Assembly: GCF_027627475.1 (NCBI RefSeq)
Contig: NZ_CP115484.1
Location: 4,720,501-4,784,500 of the forward strand
DNA: 64,000 bases
Source of the DNA: Paenibacillus sp. SYP-B4298
GTDB taxonomy: Bacteria > Bacillota > Bacilli > Paenibacillales > Paenibacillaceae
Reading direction: 5' to 3'
Shown here: piece after piece, positions 40,843-49,305 of the stretch
Layout of the letters: every line of letters begins with the position of its first letter
Position numbering within the stretch: the first letter of the stretch is position 1
Made by a program: the position numbers and the translations under genes
The notes under the pieces: generated by a model
What the model saw: only the letters and a program-made list of their open reading frames with translations
Told to the model about the DNA's origin: nothing
Databases searched by the model: none

Positions 40843-41772
40843 TCAGTTTGGCTGCCTGAGCGCGATGCACGACAACTGATCTTCATTGAAGTACAGGAAG
40901 AAATTCAGATTCTCTCCTGTCATATAACTCCATAGGGTCTCCGTCTGCAGATTGGGCTTGCCCAGACGGTCAAGCACCTGCTGCCTGGTTAGCCCCGGAT
41001 AGACGTCATCCTCAGTACGATGCTCCCCACTCATAAAAATAATCAGGTTGCTCTGCTCATAGACGCCCTTCTCATATTGACGCATGTATTGCACCTTGCC
41101 ATACTCGTCCGAATAGAACGGTGTCTGAGATAGAGGCTTCGCCTGCTCCAGTTCCTTGCGCCATCCCTCATAGTCTTTACCATCTACGAGCAGCCTGGCA
41201 GCTTCATAGCGCACAGCCTCATCAATATTCGGCTCCTCCTGCTCCAGCTCTGCGCGTGCCTGCTCCAGCAGGTTCTCCAGCTCTGCCAACTGGCTATCTG
41301 GCCTCAATAGCTCATTCACTAACAGATATACCTGATCATCTGCATAATAAGCCCGTCCATCCGCTTCAATGGTGTTGCTGCCCAGATCATAGGGAAGCTC
41401 ATAGGTCTCATTCTTCACCTGAAACCGCAGCTTGGCCTCTTCCTTCCCGGCAGGTGCGGGAACCCCCTGCGCTGCAGCCGCCTTCATATTCAGCCAGGCC
41501 AGATTTTGCAGAATCACATATCTGCGCGTATCGGGCACCTCAATCTCTGCCTCGGAATCCGGCGGCTGCACCGAGATCGCCCTTACCTCCTCCTGGTCAA
41601 AAGGCAGCTTGTCCAGCAGGTACACCGCCTCATCATCTCCAGCCGACACGAAGTCCGAGCCTGTCGTCTTCTCCACAGAGGGCCTGGTCGAGGTCATCTG
41701 AATGGCAATCCAAACCGATACAAGCAGCACAAGAAATCCGCCGATAACCATGCTCGCCTTGGATAGTTTCAT
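40843..41772 (-). CDS. Membrane-anchored protein of unknown function
   Basis: A 309-residue protein with an N-terminal membrane anchor (ASMVIGGFLVLLVSVWIAI). A long acidic, Glu- and Gln-rich middle region follows, and the C-terminal 60 residues (LTRQQVLDRLGKPNLQTETLW, then FYLYFNEDQLSCIAL-like) resemble the BamE/SmpA fold that occurs in small secreted proteins of Gram-positives. The function is not known. ATG 41772 has GGTGG upstream. It probably shares a transcript with the DUF72 gene 19 bases downstream. Confidence 0.65.
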   Translation of the reverse strand: MKLSKASMVIGGFLVLLVSVWIAIQMTSTRPSVEKTTGSDFVSAGDDEAVYLLDKLPFDQEEVRAISVQPPDSEAEIEVPDTRRYVILQNLAWLNMKAAAAQGVPAPAGKEEAKLRFQVKNETYELPYDLGSNTIEADGRAYYADDQVYLLVNELLRPDSQLAELENLLEQARAELEQEEPNIDEAVRYEAARLLVDGKDYEGWRKELEQAKPLSQTPFYSDEYGKVQYMRQYEKGVYEQSNLIIFMSGEHRTEDDVYPGLTRQQVLDRLGKPNLQTETLWSYMTGENLNFFLYFNEDQLSCIALRQPN

Positions 41773-41922
41773 ATCGTTCCACCGCCTGTTAGCAATATAA
41801 AAAAACGAATCATACGTTCGATTATACCACACGGCGCTTAACAAAGTTTGAAACCTGGATCACAATTCTCGCAAATTGGGAATAAGGTAGCACCTCATCC
41901 ACCGATAGTCAGGAGAAAAGAT

Positions 41923-41969
41923 AGAGGGGCAACAGGGGAATTCCGACCTGTATCCCCCTGTTGCCCTCT
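41923..41969 (-). terminator. Hairpin terminator of the dehydrogenase operon
   Basis: An almost perfect 15-base stem (41923-41938 with 41954-41969, one G bulged) reads toward a T-rich tail on the minus strand. It lies about 170 bases after the zinc dehydrogenase stop. Confidence 0.7.
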
Positions 41970-41971
41970 GA

Positions 41972-42057
41972 TATACGTACAAGCTGTAAGAGCATCGATG
42001 CCTTGCTTCGTTATTTATACGTACAAGCTGCAGAGCAATGATGCCTTGCTTCGTCAT
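41972..42057. repeat. Two imperfect tandem repeats of about 43 bp
   Basis: The copies at 41972-42014 and 42016-42057 both begin TATACGTACAAGCTG and both contain TGCCTTGCTTCGT, differing at a few positions and one or two indels. They fill the non-coding gap between the dehydrogenase stop (42137) and its terminator. The rest of the 41773-42136 gap shows only the terminator. Confidence 0.75.
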
Positions 42058-42136
42058 TGCAAGATGGCATCTTCAACGTCCAGGCATCCTGAATCTGGAT
42101 CAGAAGCTTCTTACTGCCTGCAGCCTATTCGCAATC

Positions 42137-43153
42137 TCAGAATTCAAGGATCACCTTTCGCACCTCATTCGGATGCGTCTCGATGAGTTGAATGGCCCGA
42201 TGAACCTCATCTATCGGATAACGGTGGGTAATGAATGATTGCGGCTGAAGCACACCTTGATTAAACAGATCAATCACATACCCGAATTGGTTCGACTGGA
42301 GTCGCGAGCCCACAACTGTCAACTCTTTCTTTGTAATTGGGAGCTGCGGGATGCGGGAGGGAGAGTCGCCAAATCCCAGCACTACGACCCGTCCGGCAAC
42401 CGAGGTTACGTCTACCGCCTCCTCGAACGTTTGCTCCGTACATACAGCATCTATCGTAACATTGGGGCCGAGGCCGCCGGTAAACTGCAGCAGCGCTGTA
42501 CGAATATTCTCCTTGCGTGCATGCAGCGTATAATCCGCCCCTAACTCAGCGGCGTAAGCCAGCTTGGCATCGCTAATATCCGACACGATACAAGTAGCGC
42601 CGCGAATCTTGGACATATGGAGGGCACATAATCCGATGGGACCGGCTCCCATAATGAATACGACATCCCCTGGTCTCACATCCCCACGCCAAGCCGCCTG
42701 GGCGCCAATGGTAAACGGCTCGATCAGCACACCTGTCTGCCAATCCAGATGGTCAGCAATTTTATGGACATTGCGTTCCGGGACCACCATATATTCCTGA
42801 TAGCCGCCATCCAGATGAACACCATACACCTGCAATTGCTCGCATACATTTCTCCGACCCGCACGACATGCATAGCAGACTCCGCATGACTGTATCGGCT
42901 CCAGTACTACTTTATCCCCAGGCCTGATTCGCTCTGTTTCTGATCCGACCTCTATAATTTCACCAACCACCTCATGTCCGATCACGCGCGGATACGTCGC
43001 AACTGGAGAGGTCCCGTGGTAGATATGCATGTCTGAGCCGCAGATGCCGGCCATTCTGACCTTCATCAGCACCTCGCCCCCATGCTGAATGGCCGGCTCC
43101 TGCCGTTCGACAATACGCAGCTCTCCAGGTCTAACCACCTGCACTGCCTTCAT
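42137..43153 (-). CDS. Zinc-dependent MDR alcohol/polyol dehydrogenase
   Basis: A 338-residue medium-chain dehydrogenase. The catalytic zinc site is in GICGSDMHIYHG and GHEVVGEI; the four structural-zinc Cys are in CGVCYACRAGRRNVCEQ; the NAD motif is MGAGPIGL. It is close to the sorbitol/L-threonine dehydrogenase-like enzymes and is the last gene of the sugar-acid operon, so it probably oxidises or reduces a sugar acid or its product, such as an L-gulonate- or idonate-type polyhydroxy acid. ATG 43153 overlaps the YhcH stop. Confidence 0.88.
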   Translation of the reverse strand: MKAVQVVRPGELRIVERQEPAIQHGGEVLMKVRMAGICGSDMHIYHGTSPVATYPRVIGHEVVGEIIEVGSETERIRPGDKVVLEPIQSCGVCYACRAGRRNVCEQLQVYGVHLDGGYQEYMVVPERNVHKIADHLDWQTGVLIEPFTIGAQAAWRGDVRPGDVVFIMGAGPIGLCALHMSKIRGATCIVSDISDAKLAYAAELGADYTLHARKENIRTALLQFTGGLGPNVTIDAVCTEQTFEEAVDVTSVAGRVVVLGFGDSPSRIPQLPITKKELTVVGSRLQSNQFGYVIDLFNQGVLQPQSFITHRYPIDEVHRAIQLIETHPNEVRKVILEF

Positions 43154-43668
43154 TGACCTTCCTCCCCCTCTGTAATCCCTGCCTCCACGTCTTGGCACAG
43201 CAGATCGATGTGGATCTTTATAACTGCCTTTTTAATAGCAGAACCGCCTGCCGAGCTGCAGCCCGGCCGATGTACATCTGCGGGAAAAAAAACAGCATAC
43301 ATACCTGGAACAAGTGTTACCTCCACCTCGCCATGAATGGTATCGTAGAGCGCATAGTCAGCGCTTTCCAGCTCATCCTCGACCATGACCTGCGCGGCCG
43401 CAGCTCTTCCGACACCGATTCGTTCCTCCTTGCCCCTGATCAAATAATGCACATCGATATACCGCGCATGGCGCTCGGCCTTTCTCTCTGTCTTCACCAC
43501 AGTATCCAGCTCCTGCACAACAAGGAACATATCCTCTCCATCGAGCTCATATTTGCCCGGCTCCCAATGAAGCATATCTGTGCAGCGAAGGTACTCCAGT
43601 GCTTGCCGAAGCACAGGGGACACTGCTTGCTTGTCCCGTTCCCAATCGGTAAAATCCCCAACTATCAA
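43150..43668 (-). CDS. YhcH/YiaL/TabA-family sugar protein
   Basis: A 172-residue member of the YhcH/YjgK/YiaL (DUF386) cupin family, with IVGDFTDWERDKQAVSP at the start, FLVVQELDTVVKTERKAERHARYIDVHYLI and FFPADVHRPGC (metal His). The start is TTG 43668, with AGGAGGG seven bases upstream; a longer frame would overlap the reductase. In Escherichia coli yiaL stands next to yiaK in the diketogulonate locus, as here. Members are thought to act as sugar isomerases or anomerases. Confidence 0.85.
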   Translation of the reverse strand: MIVGDFTDWERDKQAVSPVLRQALEYLRCTDMLHWEPGKYELDGEDMFLVVQELDTVVKTERKAERHARYIDVHYLIRGKEERIGVGRAAAAQVMVEDELESADYALYDTIHGEVEVTLVPGMYAVFFPADVHRPGCSSAGGSAIKKAVIKIHIDLLCQDVEAGITEGEEGQ

Positions 43669-43750
43669 TATCTTCCCTCCTCGTGCGCAGATGACCCGAG
43701 CAGTCTCGGGCATTACCAGAGCAGGCCCGAGCAGACGCCCCTGCTCCCGC

Positions 43751-44767
43751 CTACAGCTCCAACACCTTTTGCCAGATCGCCTCATCAACGGGGATGCCCA
43801 GCTCCAGATTCTGCTGCCGGGTCTGAGCCGTTCGCTCGCCAGGGAAGGAGACCCTTCCATTGTCCTCCGCAGGCTCAGCCTGATGCAGATAATCCACTGC
43901 GCGGTCGACCAGTTCCTCAGTGAACGGACCTCCAGAGATGACCGACGGATCGACAGCAATGAAGACCTGGGAGCCCCCATAGCCGGAGACACCAGGAGCG
44001 GGCTTGAATTCATCCATCTGTCTGGTCGACCATCCACCCGCCACTAGCGCCGCAATCAGATCCAATAGAAAGGAAAGTCCCGATCCCTTCCAGTAGCCTG
44101 TAGGCAAAATACGCATCGATTGCTCAATCGACGCCGGGTCTCTGGTCAGCTTGCCCTCGCTGTCGAATCCGCCGTCCACTGGCAAGAGCTCATTTTTCAG
44201 CCTCGTCACCTCCAGCTTCCCGTATGAGAACTGAGACATTGCCATATCCAGTACAATACTGCCTGCCGCCCTTGGAACAGCCAGAACAAACGGATTATTT
44301 CCGACCTTCGTCTCCTTGGCTCCCCAAGGCGGCATACACGACTCCGTATTGGTCCAGCACAGGCCGATGCAGCCCTGCCTGGCTGCCTGCCAGCCGTAGC
44401 TCCCTCCACGCATCCAATGATTTGTATTGCGCAGGGCAACCATACCGACTCCATTCTCCTTGGCCAAGTCGATGGCCCGCTGCATGCAGAACCTGGCATT
44501 CAAATTACCTGGCCCAAGCTTGCCATCATATCTTTCCAGCATCCCTGCACCTTCGACCTTGACAGGCACCGCATGAATATCGACCCATCCTTTATCAATG
44601 TAGTCGACGAATCGCGGAACCCGGTTCAGTCCATGGGAATACACCCCCTCCAGACTGGCCTCGGCAAATAAAAGCGCACATTCCCCGGCACGCTCTTCCG
44701 TAAATCCTCTACTAAGCAGCACACGGCGGATTTCAGCCTGCATCGTATCAAAAGAAACTCTCTTCAT
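43751..44767 (-). CDS. dlgD: 2,3-diketo-L-gulonate reductase (YiaK/DlgD family)
   Basis: A 338-residue member of the LDH2/MDH2 family. It tracks E. coli YiaK along the chain: GVYSHGLNRVPRFVDYI, NTNHWMRGGSYGWQAARQG, MPPWGAKETKVGNNPF and ILPTGYWKGSGLSFLLDLIA. YiaK reduces 2,3-diketo-L-gulonate to 3-keto-L-gulonate with NADH in ascorbate-type sugar-acid use. It starts the operon at ATG 44767 with AAGGAGAGG. A conserved 27-bp sequence shared with the araC/ABC region lies about 80 bases upstream. Confidence 0.87.
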   Translation of the reverse strand: MKRVSFDTMQAEIRRVLLSRGFTEERAGECALLFAEASLEGVYSHGLNRVPRFVDYIDKGWVDIHAVPVKVEGAGMLERYDGKLGPGNLNARFCMQRAIDLAKENGVGMVALRNTNHWMRGGSYGWQAARQGCIGLCWTNTESCMPPWGAKETKVGNNPFVLAVPRAAGSIVLDMAMSQFSYGKLEVTRLKNELLPVDGGFDSEGKLTRDPASIEQSMRILPTGYWKGSGLSFLLDLIAALVAGGWSTRQMDEFKPAPGVSGYGGSQVFIAVDPSVISGGPFTEELVDRAVDYLHQAEPAEDNGRVSFPGERTAQTRQQNLELGIPVDEAIWQKVLEL

Positions 44768-44845
44768 GCTTCCTCTCCTTCAACCATAGTCCCTTGCTCA
44801 TGTCTAACTGTACTACTCAAGGGTAATTCTCAACATAAACAATGC

Positions 44846-44872
44846 AATTATATTTGTAATATATCACTATAA
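44846..44872. promoter_or_regulatory. Conserved 27-bp element upstream of the reductase operon (copy 1)
   Basis: The core TATTTGTAATATATCACT at 44851-44868 is identical except for one base to a core at 48286-48303; over 27 bases the two agree at 23 positions. Both are upstream of genes of one sugar-acid locus, so it is a candidate binding site for the AraC-family regulator. Confidence 0.6.
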
Positions 44873-44920
44873 TTTATATGAATTTATTAAACACCCTTTC
44901 ACTTTTCACAAAATAAAACA

Positions 44921-44943
44921 GGCGTGCAATAGAATTGCACGCC
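44921..44943 (-). terminator. Rho-independent terminator of the binding-protein operon
   Basis: A 10-bp perfect stem GGCGTGCAAT/ATTGCACGCC with a three-base loop; on the minus strand it is followed by TGTTTTATTTT. It lies 14 bases past the binding-protein stop at 44958. Confidence 0.88.
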
Positions 44944-44957
44944 CTTGCACAAGAATA

Positions 44958-46253
44958 TTACTTTTTGTAATATCCCCTTGAATCGAGAAAATCATAGATA
45001 TTCTTGTTCACCTCGTCAAGCGCGTCTTGCGGCGACTTTTCCCCGGCCAGCGATTTGGAGATGCCATCGGTAATATACTCTTGAATCCGCGGCCATTCGG
45101 ACAGATTAGGCTCTAGCCGTGCCTGATTTATAGCCCTCTCGATCGCCGGGAACTCTGGGCGCGCTTGAATCAGGTCGGGGTCCTGCAGTACCGCCTTCAC
45201 CGGTGGAACGCCTCCTGCCTGCGCATAGGCTTTGGCCCCCTGATTGGTTACCCAGGAGATGAACTTATAAGCGCCTTCCTTGTTTCTAGATGCCGAATTC
45301 ACAGCAATGGACCACGTATGAATGAAGGATACTCCGCCTGGAACATCAGCGATCGCGAATTTATCAAACACCTTGGGTGATTTGGCCTCATCCTTCAATT
45401 GGGAGTAGGCGGCATTCCATTCAATTGCCATCGCTACCTTCTCATTCTGAAAAGCAGACAGCACCTCAGGAAACTCGTAGGTGGTGGCATCTGGCGGCAC
45501 CACTTTGGACTCGCGGTAATTATCGGTGACGAAGGTCAGGGCTTTGACGCCAGCCTCACTGTTCAAGGTCGGCTGGGTGTTGGCATCGAACAATTCTCCG
45601 CCCATCGACCACAGATACTGGTACCATTCCTTCGGTTGCGTATAGCCGCGTTTCCCCTGGAAGGTCGTGCCGAATTCAGTAGGGGAGTCTGGATTCAAGC
45701 TTTTGGTGAACTTCTTGGCGACCTCAATGTACTCCTCCCATGTGGCAGGGGGCGTAGCGATCAGATCCTTGCGATAGATCAAAAACATCGTGCTCAGCTC
45801 CAGCGGCATCGCATACGGCTTTCCGTTATAGGTGACGGCTTCGATAGAGGCCGGCAAAAACCGGTCCAGATTCGAGCCATCCTGCTCGAAATACGGCGTT
45901 AAATCCTCAAACTGCCCTCCCGCCGCGAACTGCCCGACATAATTATTGAGCACTAGCGCAACATCCAGTCCATCCTCCTTCGCCAGAAGCTGGGTTGTTA
46001 CCTTTTGCAGATAAGCATCGCGGCCAACCTCCTGCACATTCACCTTTAGCCCCGTGTCCTTCTCAAACTCCGGCGCCAGACTGCTGAGCGCATTGTACAA
46101 AATGCCTGACTGCGCCAGCACTTGAATGGTTTTCCCATCCGAAGAACCGGGAGCGGCTTGTCCCCCTTGCGTATTGGTGCCGGAAGACGCAGGCGCACAG
46201 CCCGCAGTAACGAGTGCAAGCAGCACAACCGTTGTCATTTTCTTGTTCCACAT
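44958..46253 (-). CDS. ABC transporter sugar-binding lipoprotein
   Basis: A 431-residue family 1 extracellular solute-binding protein. It has an N-terminal signal with lipobox VTAGC, a Ser/Gly-rich linker and the domain segments FEKDTGLKVNVQEVGRDAYLQKV, LALVLNNYVGQFAA-like and WEEYIEVAKKFTKS. It captures a carbohydrate outside the cell for the two permeases. ATG 46253 has GGGGGA eight bases upstream. No ATPase is in the operon; a shared MsmK-type ATPase elsewhere in the genome is likely, as usual for CUT1 systems. Confidence 0.92.
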   Translation of the reverse strand: MWNKKMTTVVLLALVTAGCAPASSGTNTQGGQAAPGSSDGKTIQVLAQSGILYNALSSLAPEFEKDTGLKVNVQEVGRDAYLQKVTTQLLAKEDGLDVALVLNNYVGQFAAGGQFEDLTPYFEQDGSNLDRFLPASIEAVTYNGKPYAMPLELSTMFLIYRKDLIATPPATWEEYIEVAKKFTKSLNPDSPTEFGTTFQGKRGYTQPKEWYQYLWSMGGELFDANTQPTLNSEAGVKALTFVTDNYRESKVVPPDATTYEFPEVLSAFQNEKVAMAIEWNAAYSQLKDEAKSPKVFDKFAIADVPGGVSFIHTWSIAVNSASRNKEGAYKFISWVTNQGAKAYAQAGGVPPVKAVLQDPDLIQARPEFPAIERAINQARLEPNLSEWPRIQEYITDGISKSLAGEKSPQDALDEVNKNIYDFLDSRGYYKK

Positions 46254-46286
46254 GTGCAAAATCCCCCTCGATTGTGTAGTGTATCC

Positions 46287-47102
46287 TTATTTCACAGCAC
46301 CCATCGTCAGACCGGATACAAGATGCTTCTGAATCAGCAGCGTAAAAATAAACATCGGGATCATAAGCATCGTGCCGGTCGCCGTCACAGGCCCCCACAG
46401 GATCGCCTCCTGAGTGACGAAGTTAGCGGCCATTACTGGCAGTGTCTTCGCCTGTGTACCCGTCAGGTTCAAAGCGAACAGGAATTCATTCCATGAGTTC
46501 ATGGCACAAAAGATCGCGGCTACCGCGAATCCCGGCATAGCCAATGGCAGCATGATCCGCCACATCGCCCCAAATCTTGTTGTACCATCAATAGCTGCTG
46601 ATTCCTCCAGGCTCTCGGGAAGCTCCTTCAGAAACCCCCACATCAGCCAGATCACAAATGGCAGGTTGAACGAAGTATAGGTCAGCGTAAGCGTAAACAA
46701 ATTATCCGTTCCTCCAAGCTGACGGAATAGAATAAAGAACGGAACCACCAATACAATAGGCGGGAACATTTTGGTGAAGAAGACGGTAAAGCTGATCCAC
46801 TTCTGCTCCCGGATGCGAAACCGCGCCAGACTGTAGCCTGCCAGCGTCCCGGCCAACAGCGAGAAGGCTGTCGACAATACGGTAACAATCAGCGAATTCA
46901 AGAAATAATACAAAAACGGCTGCTTGCTGAAAACGATAAAGTAGCTTTCCAGCGTCGGGGTAAACAGCCATACCGGCGGAATCTGAAAGGCCTGAGCCGG
47001 CGTCTTGATCGACGTGAGCATGACCCATATAATCGGGAACAGGAAGGCCAGGAGCGCCAGTCCTACATATCCATAAGCAACACTATTTTTGCGAAACACC
47101 AT
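46287..47102 (-). CDS. CUT1 ABC permease, MalG/LplC-type
   Basis: A 271-residue permease with six helices and the EAA cytoplasmic loop ESAAIDGTTRFGAMWRIMLPLAMPGFA, the docking site for the ATPase. It pairs with the MalF-type permease upstream and with the lipoprotein to import a carbohydrate. ATG 47102 has GGAGGG upstream. The permease order MalF, MalG, binding protein is unusual only in that the binding protein comes last. Confidence 0.92.
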   Translation of the reverse strand: MVFRKNSVAYGYVGLALLAFLFPIIWVMLTSIKTPAQAFQIPPVWLFTPTLESYFIVFSKQPFLYYFLNSLIVTVLSTAFSLLAGTLAGYSLARFRIREQKWISFTVFFTKMFPPIVLVVPFFILFRQLGGTDNLFTLTLTYTSFNLPFVIWLMWGFLKELPESLEESAAIDGTTRFGAMWRIMLPLAMPGFAVAAIFCAMNSWNEFLFALNLTGTQAKTLPVMAANFVTQEAILWGPVTATGTMLMIPMFIFTLLIQKHLVSGLTMGAVK

Positions 47103-47113
47103 TCGTTCCCTCC

Positions 47114-48040
47114 CTATTCCTCAGCATATAGCGACCGGATTGCTAGCCAGCATAGAATGCCGACAAAGACCGTTAGCACGATGGCAAGCGCGGCGGAATA
47201 GCCAAAATCAAAATCGACAAAAGCCTTTCTATGCAGCAATATAGAGAAGGTTTCCGTCGCCGTTCCGGGTCCACCGCCAGTCAATACAAATATCTGGTCA
47301 AATACCTTCATCGCTCCTGCGGTTCTGAGCACCAGGGAGACAATAATAATTTTCTTCATTAACGGCAAGGTCACATGGATCAGTGTCTGCCAGGCCGTCG
47401 CCCCATCCATCTTGGCAGCCTCGAAGGGCTCATTTGGAAGCGATTTCAGTCCCGCGAGCAGCGTAATAAACATAAAGGACGTCCATTGCCACGTATCCAC
47501 CAAAATGACCGAGGGCATAGCGAGCGCGTTATCGCTTAGCATCGCTACCTTCCCCAAACCCAGAAGCGTAAGCACATAATTCATAATGCCGAAGTTGTAA
47601 TCCAATATGAACTTCCACATCAAGCCAACCACGACTGGCGTCACCATCATCGGCAGCACGAGCAATGTCGTGGTGACTCTATGGCCGATCGTCATGCGGT
47701 TCACAGCTAATGCCAGGGAAAAGCCGAGCACGAACTGCAAGCAGACACCAGCCCCGACATACATCAAGGTACGTACCAGCGACATATAGAAGCTGCGATC
47801 CTGCAGCACATGCAGGATGTGCCGAAGTCCCACATATGGCGGATCATCGAGAGTGAAGAAGGTCCAGTCATGCACACTGAGATAAGCGGTATACATGACG
47901 GGGTAGAAGAATACGATGATCATCACAACGAAGGCGGGAAGCAATAGAATAAAACGAATTCTCTCATCGAGCCAGGATAGAATGCTCTGGTTCTTAGGAA
48001 CAGTGCAGGAGGCAGGTGTTGCCTTGTCATTTTGCAGCAT
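47114..48040 (-). CDS. CUT1 ABC permease, MalF/UgpA-type
   Basis: A 308-residue permease with six helices and the EAA loop FEAAKMDGATAWQTLIHVTLPLM. The N-terminus carries a hydrophilic extension of about 30 residues, as in UgpA-type permeases. It is the first gene of the importer operon, transcribed from the region shared with the divergent AraC regulator. The start used is ATG 48040 with GGGAGAG upstream; an earlier ATG at 48070 is weakly supported. Confidence 0.9.
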   Translation of the reverse strand: MLQNDKATPASCTVPKNQSILSWLDERIRFILLLPAFVVMIIVFFYPVMYTAYLSVHDWTFFTLDDPPYVGLRHILHVLQDRSFYMSLVRTLMYVGAGVCLQFVLGFSLALAVNRMTIGHRVTTTLLVLPMMVTPVVVGLMWKFILDYNFGIMNYVLTLLGLGKVAMLSDNALAMPSVILVDTWQWTSFMFITLLAGLKSLPNEPFEAAKMDGATAWQTLIHVTLPLMKKIIIVSLVLRTAGAMKVFDQIFVLTGGGPGTATETFSILLHRKAFVDFDFGYSAALAIVLTVFVGILCWLAIRSLYAEE

Positions 48041-48172
48041 ATCATCTCTCCCTGTAACATCTTTTTCCAAGCATGCACGGCTGCTGCTTCCCGGGAGCAG
48101 GCTCTGCTGCGGTTTGCCGCAGACCTGCGGGAAGTCCGTCCGGGATGGCGCAAAACCTTGCCCAGCAGAAAA

Positions 48173-48187
48173 AGACAGCGCTTTCTA
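48173..48187 (-). promoter_or_regulatory. Candidate CcpA (cre) site in the importer leader
   Basis: On the minus strand TAGAAAGCGCTGTCT matches the Bacillus cre consensus WTGNAANCGNWNNCW at all but one position. It lies between the -10-like TATAAT (48228-48233) and the importer start, fitting carbon catabolite repression. Confidence 0.5.
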
Positions 48188-48254
48188 ATTTTCTGCGATT
48201 CATGCGTCATCCCTTCTGCTTATGAATATTATAATGGTTAGATCATAATAGACT

Positions 48255-48283
48255 TTGAACAAATTCGGAATATATAATATAAT
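48255..48283 (+). promoter_or_regulatory. Sigma-A promoter of the AraC regulator
   Basis: TTGAAC at 48255-48260 and TATAAT at 48278-48283 with a 17-base spacer, 41 bases before the araC-type start at 48324. The conserved element overlaps the expected transcription start, suggesting autoregulation. Confidence 0.8.
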
Positions 48284-48307
48284 TCTATTTGTATTATATC
48301 ACTGTCA
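48281..48307. promoter_or_regulatory. Conserved 27-bp element in the araC/importer region (copy 2)
   Basis: Core TATTTGTATTATATCACT at 48286-48303; see copy 1 at 44846-44872. It is about 50 bases upstream of a minus-strand TATAAT (48228-48233) that lacks a recognisable -35, the arrangement expected of an AraC-activated promoter. Confidence 0.6.
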
Positions 48308-48323
48308 CAGAGAAGGTGGGGCT

Positions 48324-49148
48324 ATGGACATCCGGCTATTGGATCATATTTTCCCGCAATTTACCTATGTTGCTGATCGCAAGTGCTCTGTCAATTGGAA
48401 GTTTCAGGGGGATATGATTTATGATAAACATAATCTCATCCTCGTATATGACGGCGAGGCAGAGCTGACTTGCAATGATCAAGTATTCAACGTGTCGCGC
48501 GGCGACCTGGTATACTTCAAGCCTCAGGACTATCGCTTGGGACATACGTTCCCTGATCGTCTGATGCATTGCTATACCGTAGATTTTCTGTACACCTGCC
48601 CGGTAATGAAGGAGCATGGCTGGGAGCTGGTGGATGCGGCACTGCCCTTCCAGCCTGTGGAGAAGATCAACGATCCTTACCTGTTCTCGCGCTTGAACGA
48701 TTTATTCTCCAGCTTCACCCGAACATGGTTATCTGGCAACCACAACAAGGCTACCCGTGGCAGAGCAATCTTTATGGAGATGCTGACACTTCTGCTGCAA
48801 TGGAAAGCCGGCGCCAATTTTAATTACGATAAAGTGCGCAAGGTCGAAAAGGCGATCAATTTCATGACACAGTCCTTCCAGTCCCGTATTACACTGCAGG
48901 AAATCGCTGATCATGTGGGCATCAGCCCATCCTATCTGGGCGGTATATTCAAGGAAATGATCGGCACCTCCCCTATTACCTATCTGCTAGGCATCCGTCT
49001 ACGCAAAGCTAAGGAGTTGCTCAAGGACGGATATTCTGTGACAGAAACGGCGGAGCAGGTCGGATTCAATGATATTTTCTACTTCAGCAAGAGCTTTAAG
49101 CGATTTGAAGGGATGACGCCCTCCCAATATATAGTTGAGGGATCATAG
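48324..49148 (+). CDS. AraC-family transcriptional regulator
   Basis: A 274-residue regulator. The N-terminal half is a cupin-like ligand domain (LILVYDGEAELTCNDQVFNVSRGDLVYF). The C-terminal 100 residues hold the two HTH motifs: LQEIADHVGISPSYLGGIFKEM and SVTETAEQVGFNDIFYFSKSFK. It is divergent from the importer operon and likely senses a sugar to activate it and the reductase operon. ATG 48324 has GGTGGGG upstream; the frame extends to 48255 but has no site. Confidence 0.92.
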   Translation: MDIRLLDHIFPQFTYVADRKCSVNWKFQGDMIYDKHNLILVYDGEAELTCNDQVFNVSRGDLVYFKPQDYRLGHTFPDRLMHCYTVDFLYTCPVMKEHGWELVDAALPFQPVEKINDPYLFSRLNDLFSSFTRTWLSGNHNKATRGRAIFMEMLTLLLQWKAGANFNYDKVRKVEKAINFMTQSFQSRITLQEIADHVGISPSYLGGIFKEMIGTSPITYLLGIRLRKAKELLKDGYSVTETAEQVGFNDIFYFSKSFKRFEGMTPSQYIVEGS

Positions 49149-49203
49149 CCCCATCATGGAGCCGACTGATTCGAAGCCGCGTCTCCCCTTGCAGACGCAA
49201 ATG

Positions 49204-49243
49204 GCTCCACGGCTGATGTCCCGTTCCTGAACGGCCGTGGAGC
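49204..49243 (+). terminator. Hairpin downstream of the AraC regulator
   Basis: GCTCCACGGC at 49204-49213 pairs with GCCGTGGAGC at 49234-49243 around a 20-base loop. There is no T-run, so termination efficiency is uncertain. Confidence 0.45.
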
Positions 49244-49251
49244 GCGCCAAA

Positions 49252-49287
49252 AGCCCGCCCATCGCCTTCACGGCGATTGGGCGGGCT
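49252..49287 (-). terminator. Rho-independent terminator of the SLH gene
   Basis: AGCCCGCCCATCGCC pairs with the arm 49272-49287 with one bulge and a five-base loop. On the minus strand the hairpin is followed by TTTT. It would end the transcript of the SLH gene. Confidence 0.8.
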
Positions 49288-49305
49288 GCTTGTGCTATCC
49301 ACAAT

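Noticed and set aside
40209-40859. A 216-codon plus-strand open frame
   Set aside because: It lies entirely antisense to the DUF72 gene, whose protein motifs are convincing, and shows no domain of its own.
41121-41747. A 208-codon plus-strand open frame
   Set aside because: It is opposite the membrane-anchored protein gene, is rich in Pro, Ser and His as shadows of GC-rich genes are, and has no ribosome-binding site.
47923-48210. A small minus-strand frame upstream of the importer
   Set aside because: Most of it overlaps the permease gene in another frame, and the part in the leader has no good ribosome site and a basic composition typical of chance.
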